Shown here: one piece after another, positions 34,690 through 43,676 of the stretch
How the letters are laid out: each line of letters starts with the position of its first letter
How positions within the stretch are numbered: the stretch's first letter is position 1
Source of the DNA: Oceanibium sediminis
Lineage (GTDB): Bacteria; Pseudomonadota; Alphaproteobacteria; Rhodobacterales; Rhodobacteraceae
Direction of reading: 5' to 3'
Assembly: GCF_003265325.1 (NCBI RefSeq)
Contig: NZ_QGNX01000006.1
Span: 62,001-126,000 of the forward strand
DNA length: 64,000 bases
The notes under the pieces: model-generated
Told to the model about the DNA's origin: nothing
Databases searched by the model: none
Seen by the model: the letters and a program-made list of their open reading frames with translations, nothing else
Made by a program: the position numbers and the translations under genes

Positions 34690-35967
34690 TCACGCCCCCT
34701 CCATCAGGTCGTCCAACTCGGCGAAAGACGGCAGGTTCCGCGCGATGGCGCGGCCCGCGCGCATCACGATCCGGTCGGACTGGGGCCGGGCGAACAGCTC
34801 TGTCCAGCTGCGCGCATTGAACAGCAACAGGTCCGCGGGCGCGCCGGGGCTGAGCGGCTGTTGGGCAAATCCGCAGATCCGGGCCGGGGTCTCGTTCACC
34901 GTCATCGGCCAAAGCTCCTTCCCGTGATCCAGGTGCCCGATCCGCACCGCCTCGCGCAGCACCTCCAGAAGGTCCATGTCGCCATAGGCATAGAAGGGAT
35001 CGCGCGTGTTGTCCGAGGCGAAGGCCAGCGGGATGCCCCGCGCCGCCATTTCCTGCACCAGCGTGATGCCGCGATAGCGCGGCGTGCGCCCCGCCTGCCG
35101 GTCCTGCAGGTAGAGGTTGCACATCGGCAGCGACACGACGCTGATCCCCGCCTCCGCCACTAGGTCCAGCGTGCGCGCAGACTCGGCCTCACCCTGGGTC
35201 GAAAGCGAACAGCAATGCCCCACGACGACCCGGTGCGCGAAACCCGTTTCCAGCACCGCCTCGGCGATCACGCGCAGCACCGCGCTACCCGGATCCAGTG
35301 TTTCATCTACGTGGAAATCCACGGCCAGCCTGCGCGCCTGCGCCATGTCCAGCACGAAACGCACGCGCTCAGCGATGTCGGGCAGCGGATAGGCCACCGC
35401 CCCGAGCACGCCGCCATGGGCCTGCACCAGGTCCGCGGTGCGCGCATAAGCGCCATGGGCGCTGACGTCCTCGATCCCGACAAGGCAGACGCCCTGCAGT
35501 TCGATCCGTCCGGCCCAGTCCGCGCGCAGCTCGGCAAAGACCGGCCAGGTAATCTCGTCCTGCGGCGGCACGCTGTCGAGATGCGTGCGGATCGCGCGCG
35601 TGCCATGCGCAAACGCGCAGCGAAGCGAGAAGTCCATCCGCCGGCGCACGTCCCCGGCGCTCCAGTTGGCGGCGCGATCCGCACCCACCGTTTCCAGCGC
35701 CCCGGCAAAAGTGCCGTCGGGATTGGGCGCGCGCTGCCAGATATGGCCCTTGTCGAGATGCGTGTGCATGTCCACGCCGCAGGGCAGCACGATCCGCCCG
35801 CCCATATCGAGATGCGTATCGGCAGGCCCCTCTGTGATCCGCCCTCCGGCGATGGTCAGCGCGATCGGCGCGAAGCCGGGGCCGGACCCGCCCGTGTAGC
35901 AGGCCGGCGTCACCAGGTTTTCCAGCCGGACGCGCCCTGCCCCCGGAAGGGCCATGAAATCGTGCAT
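34690..35967 (-). CDS. Cytosine-deaminase-like amidohydrolase
   Basis: A 425-residue metal-dependent hydrolase (ATG 35967 or, three bases earlier, 35970; GGAGGA is directly upstream). Metal motif HTHLDK follows the first strand; 'VDFHVDET' matches the His-x-Asp-Glu of cytosine deaminase, 'VVGHCCSLS' supplies the next His, and 'FASDNTRDPFYAYGDMDLL' matches the catalytic Asp region. It probably deaminates a pyrimidine, purine or pterin. It overlaps the permease stop and is the last gene of the importer operon, so the importer likely supplies its substrate. Confidence 0.82.
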   Translation of the reverse strand: MHDFMALPGAGRVRLENLVTPACYTGGSGPGFAPIALTIAGGRITEGPADTHLDMGGRIVLPCGVDMHTHLDKGHIWQRAPNPDGTFAGALETVGADRAANWSAGDVRRRMDFSLRCAFAHGTRAIRTHLDSVPPQDEITWPVFAELRADWAGRIELQGVCLVGIEDVSAHGAYARTADLVQAHGGVLGAVAYPLPDIAERVRFVLDMAQARRLAVDFHVDETLDPGSAVLRVIAEAVLETGFAHRVVVGHCCSLSTQGEAESARTLDLVAEAGISVVSLPMCNLYLQDRQAGRTPRYRGITLVQEMAARGIPLAFASDNTRDPFYAYGDMDLLEVLREAVRIGHLDHGKELWPMTVNETPARICGFAQQPLSPGAPADLLLFNARSWTELFARPQSDRIVMRAGRAIARNLPSFAELDDLMEGA

Positions 35968-36830
35968 CATTCCTCCGGCTTCACGGCGCTTTCGTGCCAC
36001 TTGTGCAGCAGCAGGTGGCTGAGCAGGCTGAGGCAGGCGAAGATCACCACCCCCGTGGCCGCGATCAGGAACAGGGCCGCAAACATCCGCGGAATGTTCA
36101 GCCGATACCCCGCTTCAAGGATGGTGAACGCCAGGCCAGAACCGATCCCCCCCGTCCCGGCGACGTATTCCGCCACCACCGCGCCGATCAGCGCCAGCCC
36201 CCCGGCGATGCGCAGCCCGCCCAGGAAATAGGGCAAGGCCGAAGGGATCTGCAGGAAGCGCAGCCGCTGCCAGCGCGTAGCGCCGTAGATACGGTAAAGG
36301 TCGCGCAGGTTGTGATCGGCCGAGTTCAGCCCCAGCGTGGTGTTCGACAGCACCGGGAAGAACGCCACGATCCACGCACAGATCAGCAGCCCCGCCAGCT
36401 TGCTGTCCACGTAGATGAAGATCAGCGGCGCGATCGCCACGATGGGCGTCACCTGAAGGATCACCGCGTAGGGGTAAAAGGACATCTCGACAAAGCGCGA
36501 CTGGGTGAACAGCACCGCTAGCCCGACACCGCCCACCACCGCGATCAGCAGCGCCAGCAGCGTGATCTGCACCGTGACCAGCAGCGCCTCCAGCAGCAGC
36601 GGCCAGTCCTTGACCAGCGTTTCGGCCACCAGCACCGGGCCGGGCAGGATGTAATGCGGGATCTCGTTCAGTGTCACCACCGCCTGCCACAGGCCAAGCG
36701 CGATCGCCATGACCACCAGCGGCAGCACCCATTTCGCGATGCGGTTCACCTTGCGGCGGCGGGCGCGGTCCTGCTCCTCCTGGTCGATCTGCAGGTCCAG
36801 CGTGTCGGGGATCGGGTCGGTCAAGCTCAT
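35967..36830 (-). CDS. ABC transporter permease (SsuC/TauC/ThiX type)
   Basis: A 287-residue permease with about six helices and the EAA loop 'YRIYGATRWQRLRFLQIPSALPYFLGGLRIAGGLAL'-type region. It shows the 'ALGLWQAVVTLNEIPHYILPGPV' start typical of nitrate/sulfonate/taurine and HMP-type systems. It pairs with the ATPase (four-base overlap) and the NMT1 binding protein. The stop also overlaps the amidohydrolase start. Confidence 0.92.
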   Translation of the reverse strand: MSLTDPIPDTLDLQIDQEEQDRARRRKVNRIAKWVLPLVVMAIALGLWQAVVTLNEIPHYILPGPVLVAETLVKDWPLLLEALLVTVQITLLALLIAVVGGVGLAVLFTQSRFVEMSFYPYAVILQVTPIVAIAPLIFIYVDSKLAGLLICAWIVAFFPVLSNTTLGLNSADHNLRDLYRIYGATRWQRLRFLQIPSALPYFLGGLRIAGGLALIGAVVAEYVAGTGGIGSGLAFTILEAGYRLNIPRMFAALFLIAATGVVIFACLSLLSHLLLHKWHESAVKPEE

Positions 36831-37594
36831 GCTGCCTCTCCCATCGCCTCGTGCAGCGCCTGCGAGGCGGCACGGGTGAACGCGGTATACTCCAGCGAGC
36901 CGCGAAACGCCTCGGTGCGCGGATAGGGCGCGTCGATGGCCAGCTCCCGGATCACCCGCCCCGGACGGGCGGCCATGATGACGATGCGGTTGGACAGGAA
37001 CACGCTTTCGAACACCGAATGGGTGACGAACACGACGGTGCAGCCAAGCTGCTGCTTCATCGCCAGCAGGTCGTCATTCAGCTTGAAGCGCGTGATCTCG
37101 TCAAGCGAGGCGAAGGGCTCGTCCATCAGGATCAGCCGGGGCCGCGTCACCATCGCGCGGGCGATGGACACGCGCATCTTCATGCCGCCCGAAAGCTCCC
37201 TCGGGTAGGCGTCGGCGAAATTCTCCAGCCCGACCAGGCGCAGCGTCTCCATGATGTCGTGGCGCGCGGCAGCGCGGCGCACACCCTTCAGGCGCAGGGG
37301 CAGCCAGACGTTGTTCGCCACTGTGGCCCAGGGCATCAGGGTCGGTTCTTGGAACACAACGCCAAGGTCGTCCTGCGCCCCCGCCCCTTCCCAGCGGATC
37401 CGCCCCGAGGTAGGATGGGACAGCCCCGCGATCAGGCGCAGCGCTGTGGACTTGCCGCAACCCGACGGCCCGAGAAGCGAGATGAAGTCGCCGTCGCGCA
37501 CGTCGAGGCTGAGGCGGCGCAACGCCACCACATCACCGCCGAACACCTTGTCGACGGCGCGCATGGACAGGATCACGGGTCGCGGTTCGGCCAC
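36827..37594 (-). CDS. ABC transporter ATP-binding protein (SsuB/TauB type)
   Basis: A 255-residue ATPase with Walker A 'GPSGCGKST', Q-loop 'FQEPTLMPW', signature 'LSGGMKMRVSIARAM', Walker B 'LILMDEP' and H-loop 'FVTHSV'. GTG 37594 is chosen because AGGGGA lies seven bases upstream; no ATG is in a good position. It powers import by the adjacent permease, with which it overlaps by four bases. Confidence 0.9.
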   Translation of the reverse strand: MAEPRPVILSMRAVDKVFGGDVVALRRLSLDVRDGDFISLLGPSGCGKSTALRLIAGLSHPTSGRIRWEGAGAQDDLGVVFQEPTLMPWATVANNVWLPLRLKGVRRAAARHDIMETLRLVGLENFADAYPRELSGGMKMRVSIARAMVTRPRLILMDEPFASLDEITRFKLNDDLLAMKQQLGCTVVFVTHSVFESVFLSNRIVIMAARPGRVIRELAIDAPYPRTEAFRGSLEYTAFTRAASQALHEAMGEAA

Positions 37595-37663
37595 ATCAAT
37601 TCCCCTGGTAACGGCACGCGCACCTGACACGGTCTCCGCACGCCCTGCGGCGCCGTGCGTGGA

Positions 37664-38656
37664 TCAGTTCGCCAGGTCCATGCCCAGCCCCTTACCCACG
37701 AAGCTGGTATCATAGGCTTTCGAATAGTCGATCCCCGGCTCGACGACACCGGCATCGACCATCAGCTCGTAGAACGCGTCAACCCGCTCGTCGGTCATCA
37801 CGCCGATGCCCTTTTCCAGCGCATCGCCCGACAACACGATGCCGTATTCCTTCATCTTGTCGATGGCATAGGCGATCTTGTCATCGGTCATCTCGGGGTT
37901 AGCGTCCTTGATCAGCGCGTTCGCCGCGGTGTTGTCACCGTAGAGGTAGTTGTACCACCCGAGGATCGAGCCTTCGACAAAGCATTTCACCTGCTCGGGC
38001 TTGGTTTCGATGGTCTCGGCCATCGTCTCGATCGTGGTGGCATAGGTGGAATAGCCGGCGTCGGCGATCAGAAAAACTTCCGGCTCGAAGCCGCCCTCCT
38101 TCTCGATCGTGTAGGGTTCGGAGGTAAGGTAGCCCTGCATCGCCGTGCGCTTGTCCGCCAGGAAGGGCGCGGGGTTGAACGTATAGGCCGAGCGTTGCTC
38201 GGCGGTGAAGCCATGCGCGCTCATCATCCAGCGGTAAAAGGACTGGAAGCCGGTTTCCGCGATCAGGATCTCAAGGTTCTTCAGATCGTCCCAGGTTTCC
38301 GCCTCTCCCGGGTGGGCGATGATGACCTGGGGGTGCTTCTGGAAGATCGCGGCGACGGCGACCATCGGGATCCCCTGCTGCGCCGCGGCGAAGGCCTGGA
38401 ACAGGTCGCCCCCCATGAAATAGTCGATCCGCCCCGCCAGCAGCAGCGCGCGGTTGTTCACCTGCGGGCCGCCGGGCACGATCTCCACCTCCAGGCCGCA
38501 AGCCTCGTAGGTGCCGTCGGCGACGGCCTGGTAGAACCCGCCATGTTCTGCCTGGGCCAGCCAGTTGGTGCCGAAGGACACCTGTTCCTGGGCCATCGCC
38601 CCGGTGGCCGCCAGAACGGCCAGGGCTGACACGCCGCCCAGTGTCGAAAATCTCAT
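37664..38656 (-). CDS. NMT1/ThiY-type ABC substrate-binding protein
   Basis: A 330-residue periplasmic protein. Signal peptide residues 1-22 end in AMA before QEQVSF. The body 'GTNWLAQAEHGGFYQAVADGTYEACGLEVEI' is the characteristic NMT1/ThiY start, followed by 'MGGDLFQAFAAAQQGIPMVAVAAIFQ'. Family members bind nitrate, taurine, thiamine precursors or purine-related compounds. The neighbouring deaminase-like gene suggests a nitrogen heterocycle. A GGAGGCGAG site precedes ATG 38656, and the leader upstream is structured. Confidence 0.9.
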   Translation of the reverse strand: MRFSTLGGVSALAVLAATGAMAQEQVSFGTNWLAQAEHGGFYQAVADGTYEACGLEVEIVPGGPQVNNRALLLAGRIDYFMGGDLFQAFAAAQQGIPMVAVAAIFQKHPQVIIAHPGEAETWDDLKNLEILIAETGFQSFYRWMMSAHGFTAEQRSAYTFNPAPFLADKRTAMQGYLTSEPYTIEKEGGFEPEVFLIADAGYSTYATTIETMAETIETKPEQVKCFVEGSILGWYNYLYGDNTAANALIKDANPEMTDDKIAYAIDKMKEYGIVLSGDALEKGIGVMTDERVDAFYELMVDAGVVEPGIDYSKAYDTSFVGKGLGMDLAN

Positions 38657-38970
38657 GGTCTCGCCTCCACAGATACGTCGGCGCCATTTTAAAGCGCTGA
38701 CCAGCCGCCACAAGCAGATAGCGCCCCGGCGGGCCAGGAAACCGGGCGCAATGAACAAGTGGGTATGGCCTGCGCGATTTCACAGCCCCGGCCCGCCACC
38801 ACGGGCGGCGGCTGCGGCGCGCGCCCCTCCAACCGGGACCGACGGGGGCTATCAAGTAATGACAGCGCCGATAACCCAAAATCATATTCAAGAAGTAAAG
38901 TAACCTGAATTATTCATAGCGGGAATCGGCCCCCGGATGCTATTATTCACCAAAACGTGAGGATAGCCCG
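38657..38970. other. Intergenic region between the importer and the M8 protease (314 bp)
   Basis: The left half (38700-38765) holds the possible riboswitch. A GC-rich run with hairpins (38787-38820) follows, then an AT-rich part (38850-38970) before the M8 protease gene, where AT-rich promoter-like sequence is visible. No further gene is called. Confidence 0.5.
38708..38762 (-). promoter_or_regulatory. Possible NMT1-motif (xanthine-I) riboswitch-like leader
   Basis: On the minus strand, CCAC/GTGG (38762-38759 with 38711-38708) closes an internal loop of nine bases on each side (TTGTTCATT and TATCTGCTT), followed by GCGCCCGG pairing with CCGGGGCGC and a 12-base apical loop. The element lies about 52 bases before the start of an NMT1-type importer. 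The NMT1 motif is a xanthine/urate riboswitch class found in alphaproteobacteria before such importers. I recall the helix/internal-loop layout but cannot check the consensus bases. Confidence 0.4.
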
Positions 38971-40044
38971 ATGACACCGCCTACCTCTTTGCTGGATGAC
39001 GACCAGTCATCGCCGTTGTCCATTCAGGACGCTGACACCCTGATCTTTAGGTCCGATGATAACGGCCTCGATCCGGCCTCCGCCCCGGTCCTGCAACCCG
39101 TGACCGCGATATTGGAGTTGATCGACGTCGGCACCCCGGACACCCAGCCGGGCGGAGGGTATTCTTCCCCCGAAATCAGCACCTTCCTTGACGCCGCGCG
39201 CAATACGGACCCCGGTGGCGGCGGACGTGGCAAACCGGACAACGACGGAGATGGCAGTACGCTGACCAGTTATACTGCCGGCGCGGAGGATCTGGTCTGG
39301 GGCGACGGCGTCGACCCCTTCAACCTGACCATCGACTTCCTGACCGAGTTTTCCGCCTCGGTCCAGCAGGCCTTCATAGACGCGGCGGACTTCATCGCCA
39401 GCCTGTTCACCCAGGGGCTTGCGGATACGGAAGCGCTCTATTTCAACGGCGGCATCTTCGACCAGACGTCGAGCACGTTGATCCAGTTCGACGATATCCG
39501 CTTCACCGTGGAAGCCCAGCGCGTGGACGGCAAGTTCGGGATCCTCGCCCTGGCCGGCGCGTCCTATGACGACAGCGGCGGCGGCGCGGATTACGGCCGC
39601 ACCGGCCCGATGCCGACCGGCGGGCTGATGGTGCTCGATTCCTTCGATATCAAGTACATGGAACAGAACGGCCTGCTGGACGAAGTGATCATCCACGAGA
39701 TGTTCCACATCCTCGGCGTCGGCACCCTGTGGGAAGCGCAGGGGCTGACGGCGCAAAGCGGCGATCCCGACATCGGCCGCGTTTTCACCGGGGCCAAGGC
39801 GATTGACGCCTACATGGCGATGTTCACCACCGAGGAGTTGCTCGGCCACGGCTGGGACAGCTTGGCCGCGATCAACGGTGTGCCGATCGACGAGACCAGC
39901 GGCCACTGGGACGAAGACATCTTCGGCGATGCGCTGATGACACCGTTCCTGAACGGCGCGGGCGGGCTGACGGCGCTGACCCTCGCCTCGCTAGAGGATC
40001 AGGGATACGCGGTGGATCCGAACGCCTACAGCCTGCTGGCCTGA
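38971..40044 (+). CDS. Leishmanolysin-like (M8 family) zinc metallopeptidase
   Basis: A 357-residue protein. The metzincin motif H242-E-M-F-H-I-L-G-V-G-T-L-W matches family M8; the third His appears in 'SGHWDEDIF' and the Met-turn in 'GDALMTPF', in the right order and spacing. An N-terminal low-complexity Asp/Gly/Pro region (1-110) precedes the catalytic part. No Sec signal peptide or RTX repeats are seen, so export route is unclear. The upstream region is AT-rich compared with neighbours. It is convergent with aroQ. Confidence 0.82.
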   Translation: MTPPTSLLDDDQSSPLSIQDADTLIFRSDDNGLDPASAPVLQPVTAILELIDVGTPDTQPGGGYSSPEISTFLDAARNTDPGGGGRGKPDNDGDGSTLTSYTAGAEDLVWGDGVDPFNLTIDFLTEFSASVQQAFIDAADFIASLFTQGLADTEALYFNGGIFDQTSSTLIQFDDIRFTVEAQRVDGKFGILALAGASYDDSGGGADYGRTGPMPTGGLMVLDSFDIKYMEQNGLLDEVIIHEMFHILGVGTLWEAQGLTAQSGDPDIGRVFTGAKAIDAYMAMFTTEELLGHGWDSLAAINGVPIDETSGHWDEDIFGDALMTPFLNGAGGLTALTLASLEDQGYAVDPNAYSLLA

Positions 40045-40065
40045 GCCGCCCAGATCCGCAGGGAA

Positions 40066-40503
40066 TCAGCCGCGCAGCAGGGTCGCGATGCGGCTCAGCG
40101 CCAGCGCGTAGCCCTGCACGCCGCACCCGGCGATGACGCCGGTCGCGCGCTGGCTGACAAAGGAGTGGTGGCGGAACGCCTCGCGCGCATGGATGTTGGA
40201 GATATGCACCTCCAGCACCGGCCCGTCGAAGATGTTCAGCGCATCGAGAATCGCAACCGAGGTATGGCTGTACGCGCCCGGGTTGATCACGATGGCGGCA
40301 GCACTGCCGCGCGCCTGCTGGATCAGCGTCACCAGTTCACCCTCGTGGTTGGACTGTTTGCAGGTGACGCCAAGGCCCAGCGACTCGGCGGTGGACGCGC
40401 ACAACGCCTCGACATCGGCCAGCGTCTCGTGGCCGTATACCTCGGGCTGGCGGGTGCCCAGCATGTTCAGGTTCGGACCGTTCAGCACAAGCACATCCGC
40501 CAT
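40066..40503 (-). CDS. aroQ: Type II 3-dehydroquinate dehydratase
   Basis: A 145-residue enzyme that removes water from 3-dehydroquinate in the shikimate pathway (or the reverse-direction quinate route). '[18 protein letters not shown]' carries the active-site Arg and Tyr, followed by '[10 protein letters not shown]', '[12 protein letters not shown]' and '[18 protein letters not shown]', all hallmark positions of dodecameric type II enzymes. Being short of partners, it stands alone, convergent with the M8 protease and divergent from tctC. Confidence 0.96.
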   Translation of the reverse strand: MADVLVLNGPNLNMLGTRQPEVYGHETLADVEALCASTAESLGLGVTCKQSNHEGELVTLIQQARGSAAAIVINPGAYSHTSVAILDALNIFDGPVLEVHISNIHAREAFRHHSFVSQRATGVIAGCGVQGYALALSRIATLLRG

Positions 40504-40621
40504 GGTGCAATTCCCTTGTGTTCCGCAATTGGCTTTCGCGCGACCCTAACGCCCCGCCCCGCGGCGGGGAATGGCTGTCATGCAGATCACCGGGTGCGCC
40601 GTGCTTTTTTGCAACGGGCGT

Positions 40622-40651
40622 TTGACATACCCGTCCGCGCGCCCCTTAAAT
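40622..40651 (+). promoter_or_regulatory. Sigma-70-like promoter of the tctCBA operon
   Basis: A -35 TTGACA (40622-40627) is followed after 18 bases by TTAAAT (or after 17 by CTTAAA), 82 bases before the tctC ATG. A T-rich stretch lies just upstream of the -35. It is the best promoter match in the window. Confidence 0.65.
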
Positions 40652-40733
40652 GATCCGGCAAACAGCGTGATCCCCGGCACACAAGAACAGGGGGCACAGG
40701 ACTGCAACACAATAACCTCTTGGGGAGGAACAA

Positions 40734-41702
40734 ATGATCAAGACAACCCTGCGCCGGGTATCCGCCGGCGTGCTCATCACCGTCGGCCTGTCCGGCGCTG
40801 CCGCGGCCGCCGAATGCATCGCCCCGGCCAACCCCGGCGGCGGCTGGGACTTCACCTGCCGCCAGATCGGCAAGATCATGTATGACATCGGCGCCGTGGA
40901 CGCCCCGATCCAGGTCACCAACATGGCTGGCGGCGGCGGCGGACTGGCGTTCAGCCACGTGGTCAACGAACGCGCCGACGACGCCGAGTTGATCGTCGCC
41001 GCCTCTTCCGCCACGACGACCCGGCTGGCGCAGAACGCCTTTGGCGGCATGACCGCCGACCAGGTGCGCTTCGTGGGCTCGATCGGCGCGGACCCGGGCG
41101 TGATCGTGGTGGCCGCCGACAGCGAGATGAACTCCATCAACGATCTGATCGAGGCGGTGAAGGCCGATCCCGGCTCCGTCGCCTTCGCGGGCGGTTCGGC
41201 CGCGGGCGGGTTCGACCACCTGAAGGTGCTGCAGGTGCTGCGCGCCGGGGGCTTCGATGACATCCGCTCGGTGAAATACATCGGCGTCGACGGCGGCGCG
41301 GACGCGATCACGCAGACCGTGGGTGGCTTCACGCAAGCCATGACCGGCGACATGTCCGAAGTCGTGGGCTTCCTGAAAGCAGGTGAGGTGAAAGCCCTGG
41401 CCGTGCTGACCGAGGAACGCGTCCCCGGCTTCGAGGATATCCCCACCGCGATGGAGCAGGGCATCGACGTGGTCGCCGTGAACTGGCGCGGGCTCTACGT
41501 GCCCAAGGACATCTCGGACGAGGCGTTCAACACCTGGGCCGACCGCCTGGCACAGGTCGCGGCCAGCGACGAGTGGAAAACGGCTATGGAAGCCAACGGT
41601 CTCGCGCCCTTCACCAAGGTCGGGGATGACTTCCAGAACTGGGTCGACAGCGTCGTCGCCTCGACCGAGGAACTCAGCCGCGAAATCGGTGTGATCCAGT
41701 AA
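40734..41702 (+). CDS. tctC: TTT transporter substrate-binding protein
   Basis: A 322-residue periplasmic protein. Residues 1-26 are a signal peptide ending in AAAA before ECIAP. 'NPGGGWDFTCRQIGKIM' is the family's ligand-binding start, with 'GGGGGLAF' and 'GGSAAGGFDH' further on. GGGGAGGAAC precedes the ATG. TctC-type proteins capture di- or tricarboxylates for the TctA/TctB channel. The stop overlaps the tctB start by one base. Confidence 0.93.
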   Translation: MIKTTLRRVSAGVLITVGLSGAAAAAECIAPANPGGGWDFTCRQIGKIMYDIGAVDAPIQVTNMAGGGGGLAFSHVVNERADDAELIVAASSATTTRLAQNAFGGMTADQVRFVGSIGADPGVIVVAADSEMNSINDLIEAVKADPGSVAFAGGSAAGGFDHLKVLQVLRAGGFDDIRSVKYIGVDGGADAITQTVGGFTQAMTGDMSEVVGFLKAGEVKALAVLTEERVPGFEDIPTAMEQGIDVVAVNWRGLYVPKDISDEAFNTWADRLAQVAASDEWKTAMEANGLAPFTKVGDDFQNWVDSVVASTEELSREIGVIQ

Positions 41703-42139
41703 TGGCCAGCGACCGCGTCTTCGGTGCGGTCGTGATCCTGGTGGCGCTGGCGTATATCGCCAGCGCTTTCCAGATCCAGGCCAGCTTCATGTCCGACCCC
41801 ATGGGGTCCAAGACGTTCCCCGTAATCATCGGTGTGGTGGCCGCGCTTTGCGGCGGTGTCATGGTGTTCAAACCCGACGAGGAACCGGATTGGCCGGGTC
41901 TGGCCACAGTCGGCGCGCTGGCGATCACCGTGGTGGTCATGGTCGGATATGCCTATGCGCTGAAACCGCTGGGCTTCCTGATCCCCACCGCGATCACCGC
42001 CACGATCCTGAGCTACCAGATCCAGAACCGCCCCGTTTTCGCGGTGCTGACGGGGCTGGGCCTGTCGATCGGGCTTTTCGTGATCTTCAAATACGCGCTT
42101 GGGCTGGGCCTTGTCCCCGTCCCCAAGGGCTGGTTCTGA
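41702..42139 (+). CDS. tctB: TTT transporter small membrane subunit
   Basis: A 145-residue protein with four hydrophobic segments and the pattern 'QASFMSDPMGSKTFPVIIG' after helix 1, typical of TctB. It works with TctA in the inner membrane. It starts with a one-base overlap (TAATG) on tctC and ends 15 bases before tctA. Confidence 0.9.
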   Translation: MASDRVFGAVVILVALAYIASAFQIQASFMSDPMGSKTFPVIIGVVAALCGGVMVFKPDEEPDWPGLATVGALAITVVVMVGYAYALKPLGFLIPTAITATILSYQIQNRPVFAVLTGLGLSIGLFVIFKYALGLGLVPVPKGWF

Positions 42140-42154
42140 GCTGGGAGCCACTCG

Positions 42155-43666
42155 ATGGACATGGATATCCTCGCCAACCTTTCCGTGGGCTTCGGCATCG
42201 CGCTTTCGCCCTACACGCTGATGCTGGCGGTGATCGGCTGTTTCCTCGGCACGATCATCGGCGCGCTGCCGGGGCTCGGGCCCTCCAACGGGGTGGCGAT
42301 CCTGATCCCGCTGACCTTCACGCTGGGGCTCGATGCGACCTCGGCGCTGGTGCTGATGACATCGGTCTACTACGGCGCGATGTACGGCGGGCGGATCAGC
42401 TCGATCCTTCTGAACATTCCGGGGGACGAGCCGGCGCTGATGACCACGCTGGACGGCTACCCGATGGCCAAGCAGGGCCGCGCGGGCGACGCGCTGGTGA
42501 TTTCCGGCGTGGCGTCCTTCGTCGGGGCGTTCCTGGCCACCGTGGGGCTGATGCTGCTCGCCCCGCTTCTGGCCAATGTCGCCTATCTTTTCGGCCCGGC
42601 GGAATATTTCGCGCTTTACCTGCTGGCCTTCTGCACGCTTGGCGGGATCGCCTCGAACAACCAGGCGAAGGCGGCGCTGGCGTCCTGCATCGGGCTTGGC
42701 ATCGCGATGATCGGGCTCGACAACCAGTCGGGGATGCCGCGCTTCACCTATGGCAACCTGCACCTGATGGACGGCGTTGACTTCCTGGTCGCCATCGTCG
42801 GGCTGTTCGCGGTAGCCGAGGTGTTCTTCTTCATCGAGAGCCACGGCAAGAACACCTCCATCGGTGTCGTGCTCGACAAGGTGCGCGTGCCCTGGCGCGA
42901 TTTGCGGGCCTGCACCGGCACGATGATCCGCGCTTCGGGCGTCGGCTTCGTCGCCGGGGTGCTGCCCGGCGCGGGGGCATCGCTCGGCTCGTTCCTTGCT
43001 TACATGAGCGAGAAGTCCATCGCCGGGGCGAAGGGCAAGTTCGGCACCGGCGCGCCGCGGGGCGTGGCCGCGCCAGAGGCGGGCAACAACGCCGCCGCCG
43101 GGGGCGCGCTGGTGCCCATGCTGACGCTGGGCGTGCCCGGCTCAGGCACCACCGCCGTTCTGCTGGCGCTGCTGATGACGCTGAACATCACGCCTGGGCC
43201 GACGCTGTTCACCGACCGCCCCGACGTGGTCTGGGGGCTGATCGCCTCGCTTCTGATCGCGAACTTCGTGCTGCTGGCGATGAACGTCCCCATGGTCAAG
43301 ATCTTCGTCAAGGTGCTGATGGTGCCCCCCGCGGTGCTGCTGCCGGGGGTGACGATGATCTCCTTCGTCGGCATCTACTCGCTGTCGGGCAGCTATTTCG
43401 ACCTGACTCTGATGGTCGCCTTCGGGGTGCTCGGCTACGTGCTGCGCAAACTCGACATTCCCACCGTGCCTGTTATCCTCGGCATCCTGCTGGGCAACAA
43501 CATGGAGGATGCGCTGCGCCGCGCGATGATCCTGTCCGATGGCGACGTGAGCTTCCTGTTCTCCTCGCCGATCTCCATCGGGCTCTGGGTCGCGGCCGTG
43601 GCCGGGTTCATCGCCCCGATGTTCCTGCGCGGCGTGCTGAAGAAACCCCAGGCTGTGACAGACTGA
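42155..43666 (+). CDS. tctA: TTT transporter large membrane subunit
   Basis: A 503-residue protein with about twelve hydrophobic segments. The signature 'GALPGLGPSNGVAILIPLTF' and its repeat 'GVLPGAGASLGSFLAYMSEK' (family-duplicated Gly/Pro motif), plus 'APEAGNNAAAGGALVPMLTLGVPGSG', are present. GGGAGCC precedes the ATG. It is the channel of the importer. The next gene begins 11 bases on, so the importer and the AtuA/DUF4387 genes share an operon. Confidence 0.95.
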   Translation: MDMDILANLSVGFGIALSPYTLMLAVIGCFLGTIIGALPGLGPSNGVAILIPLTFTLGLDATSALVLMTSVYYGAMYGGRISSILLNIPGDEPALMTTLDGYPMAKQGRAGDALVISGVASFVGAFLATVGLMLLAPLLANVAYLFGPAEYFALYLLAFCTLGGIASNNQAKAALASCIGLGIAMIGLDNQSGMPRFTYGNLHLMDGVDFLVAIVGLFAVAEVFFFIESHGKNTSIGVVLDKVRVPWRDLRACTGTMIRASGVGFVAGVLPGAGASLGSFLAYMSEKSIAGAKGKFGTGAPRGVAAPEAGNNAAAGGALVPMLTLGVPGSGTTAVLLALLMTLNITPGPTLFTDRPDVVWGLIASLLIANFVLLAMNVPMVKIFVKVLMVPPAVLLPGVTMISFVGIYSLSGSYFDLTLMVAFGVLGYVLRKLDIPTVPVILGILLGNNMEDALRRAMILSDGDVSFLFSSPISIGLWVAAVAGFIAPMFLRGVLKKPQAVTD

Positions 43667-43676
43667 GCGAGAAGAC

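Noticed and set aside
38657-38760. A TPP riboswitch before the ThiY-like binding protein
   Set aside because: No CUGAGA or other conserved TPP elements were found; the leader fits the NMT1-motif layout better.
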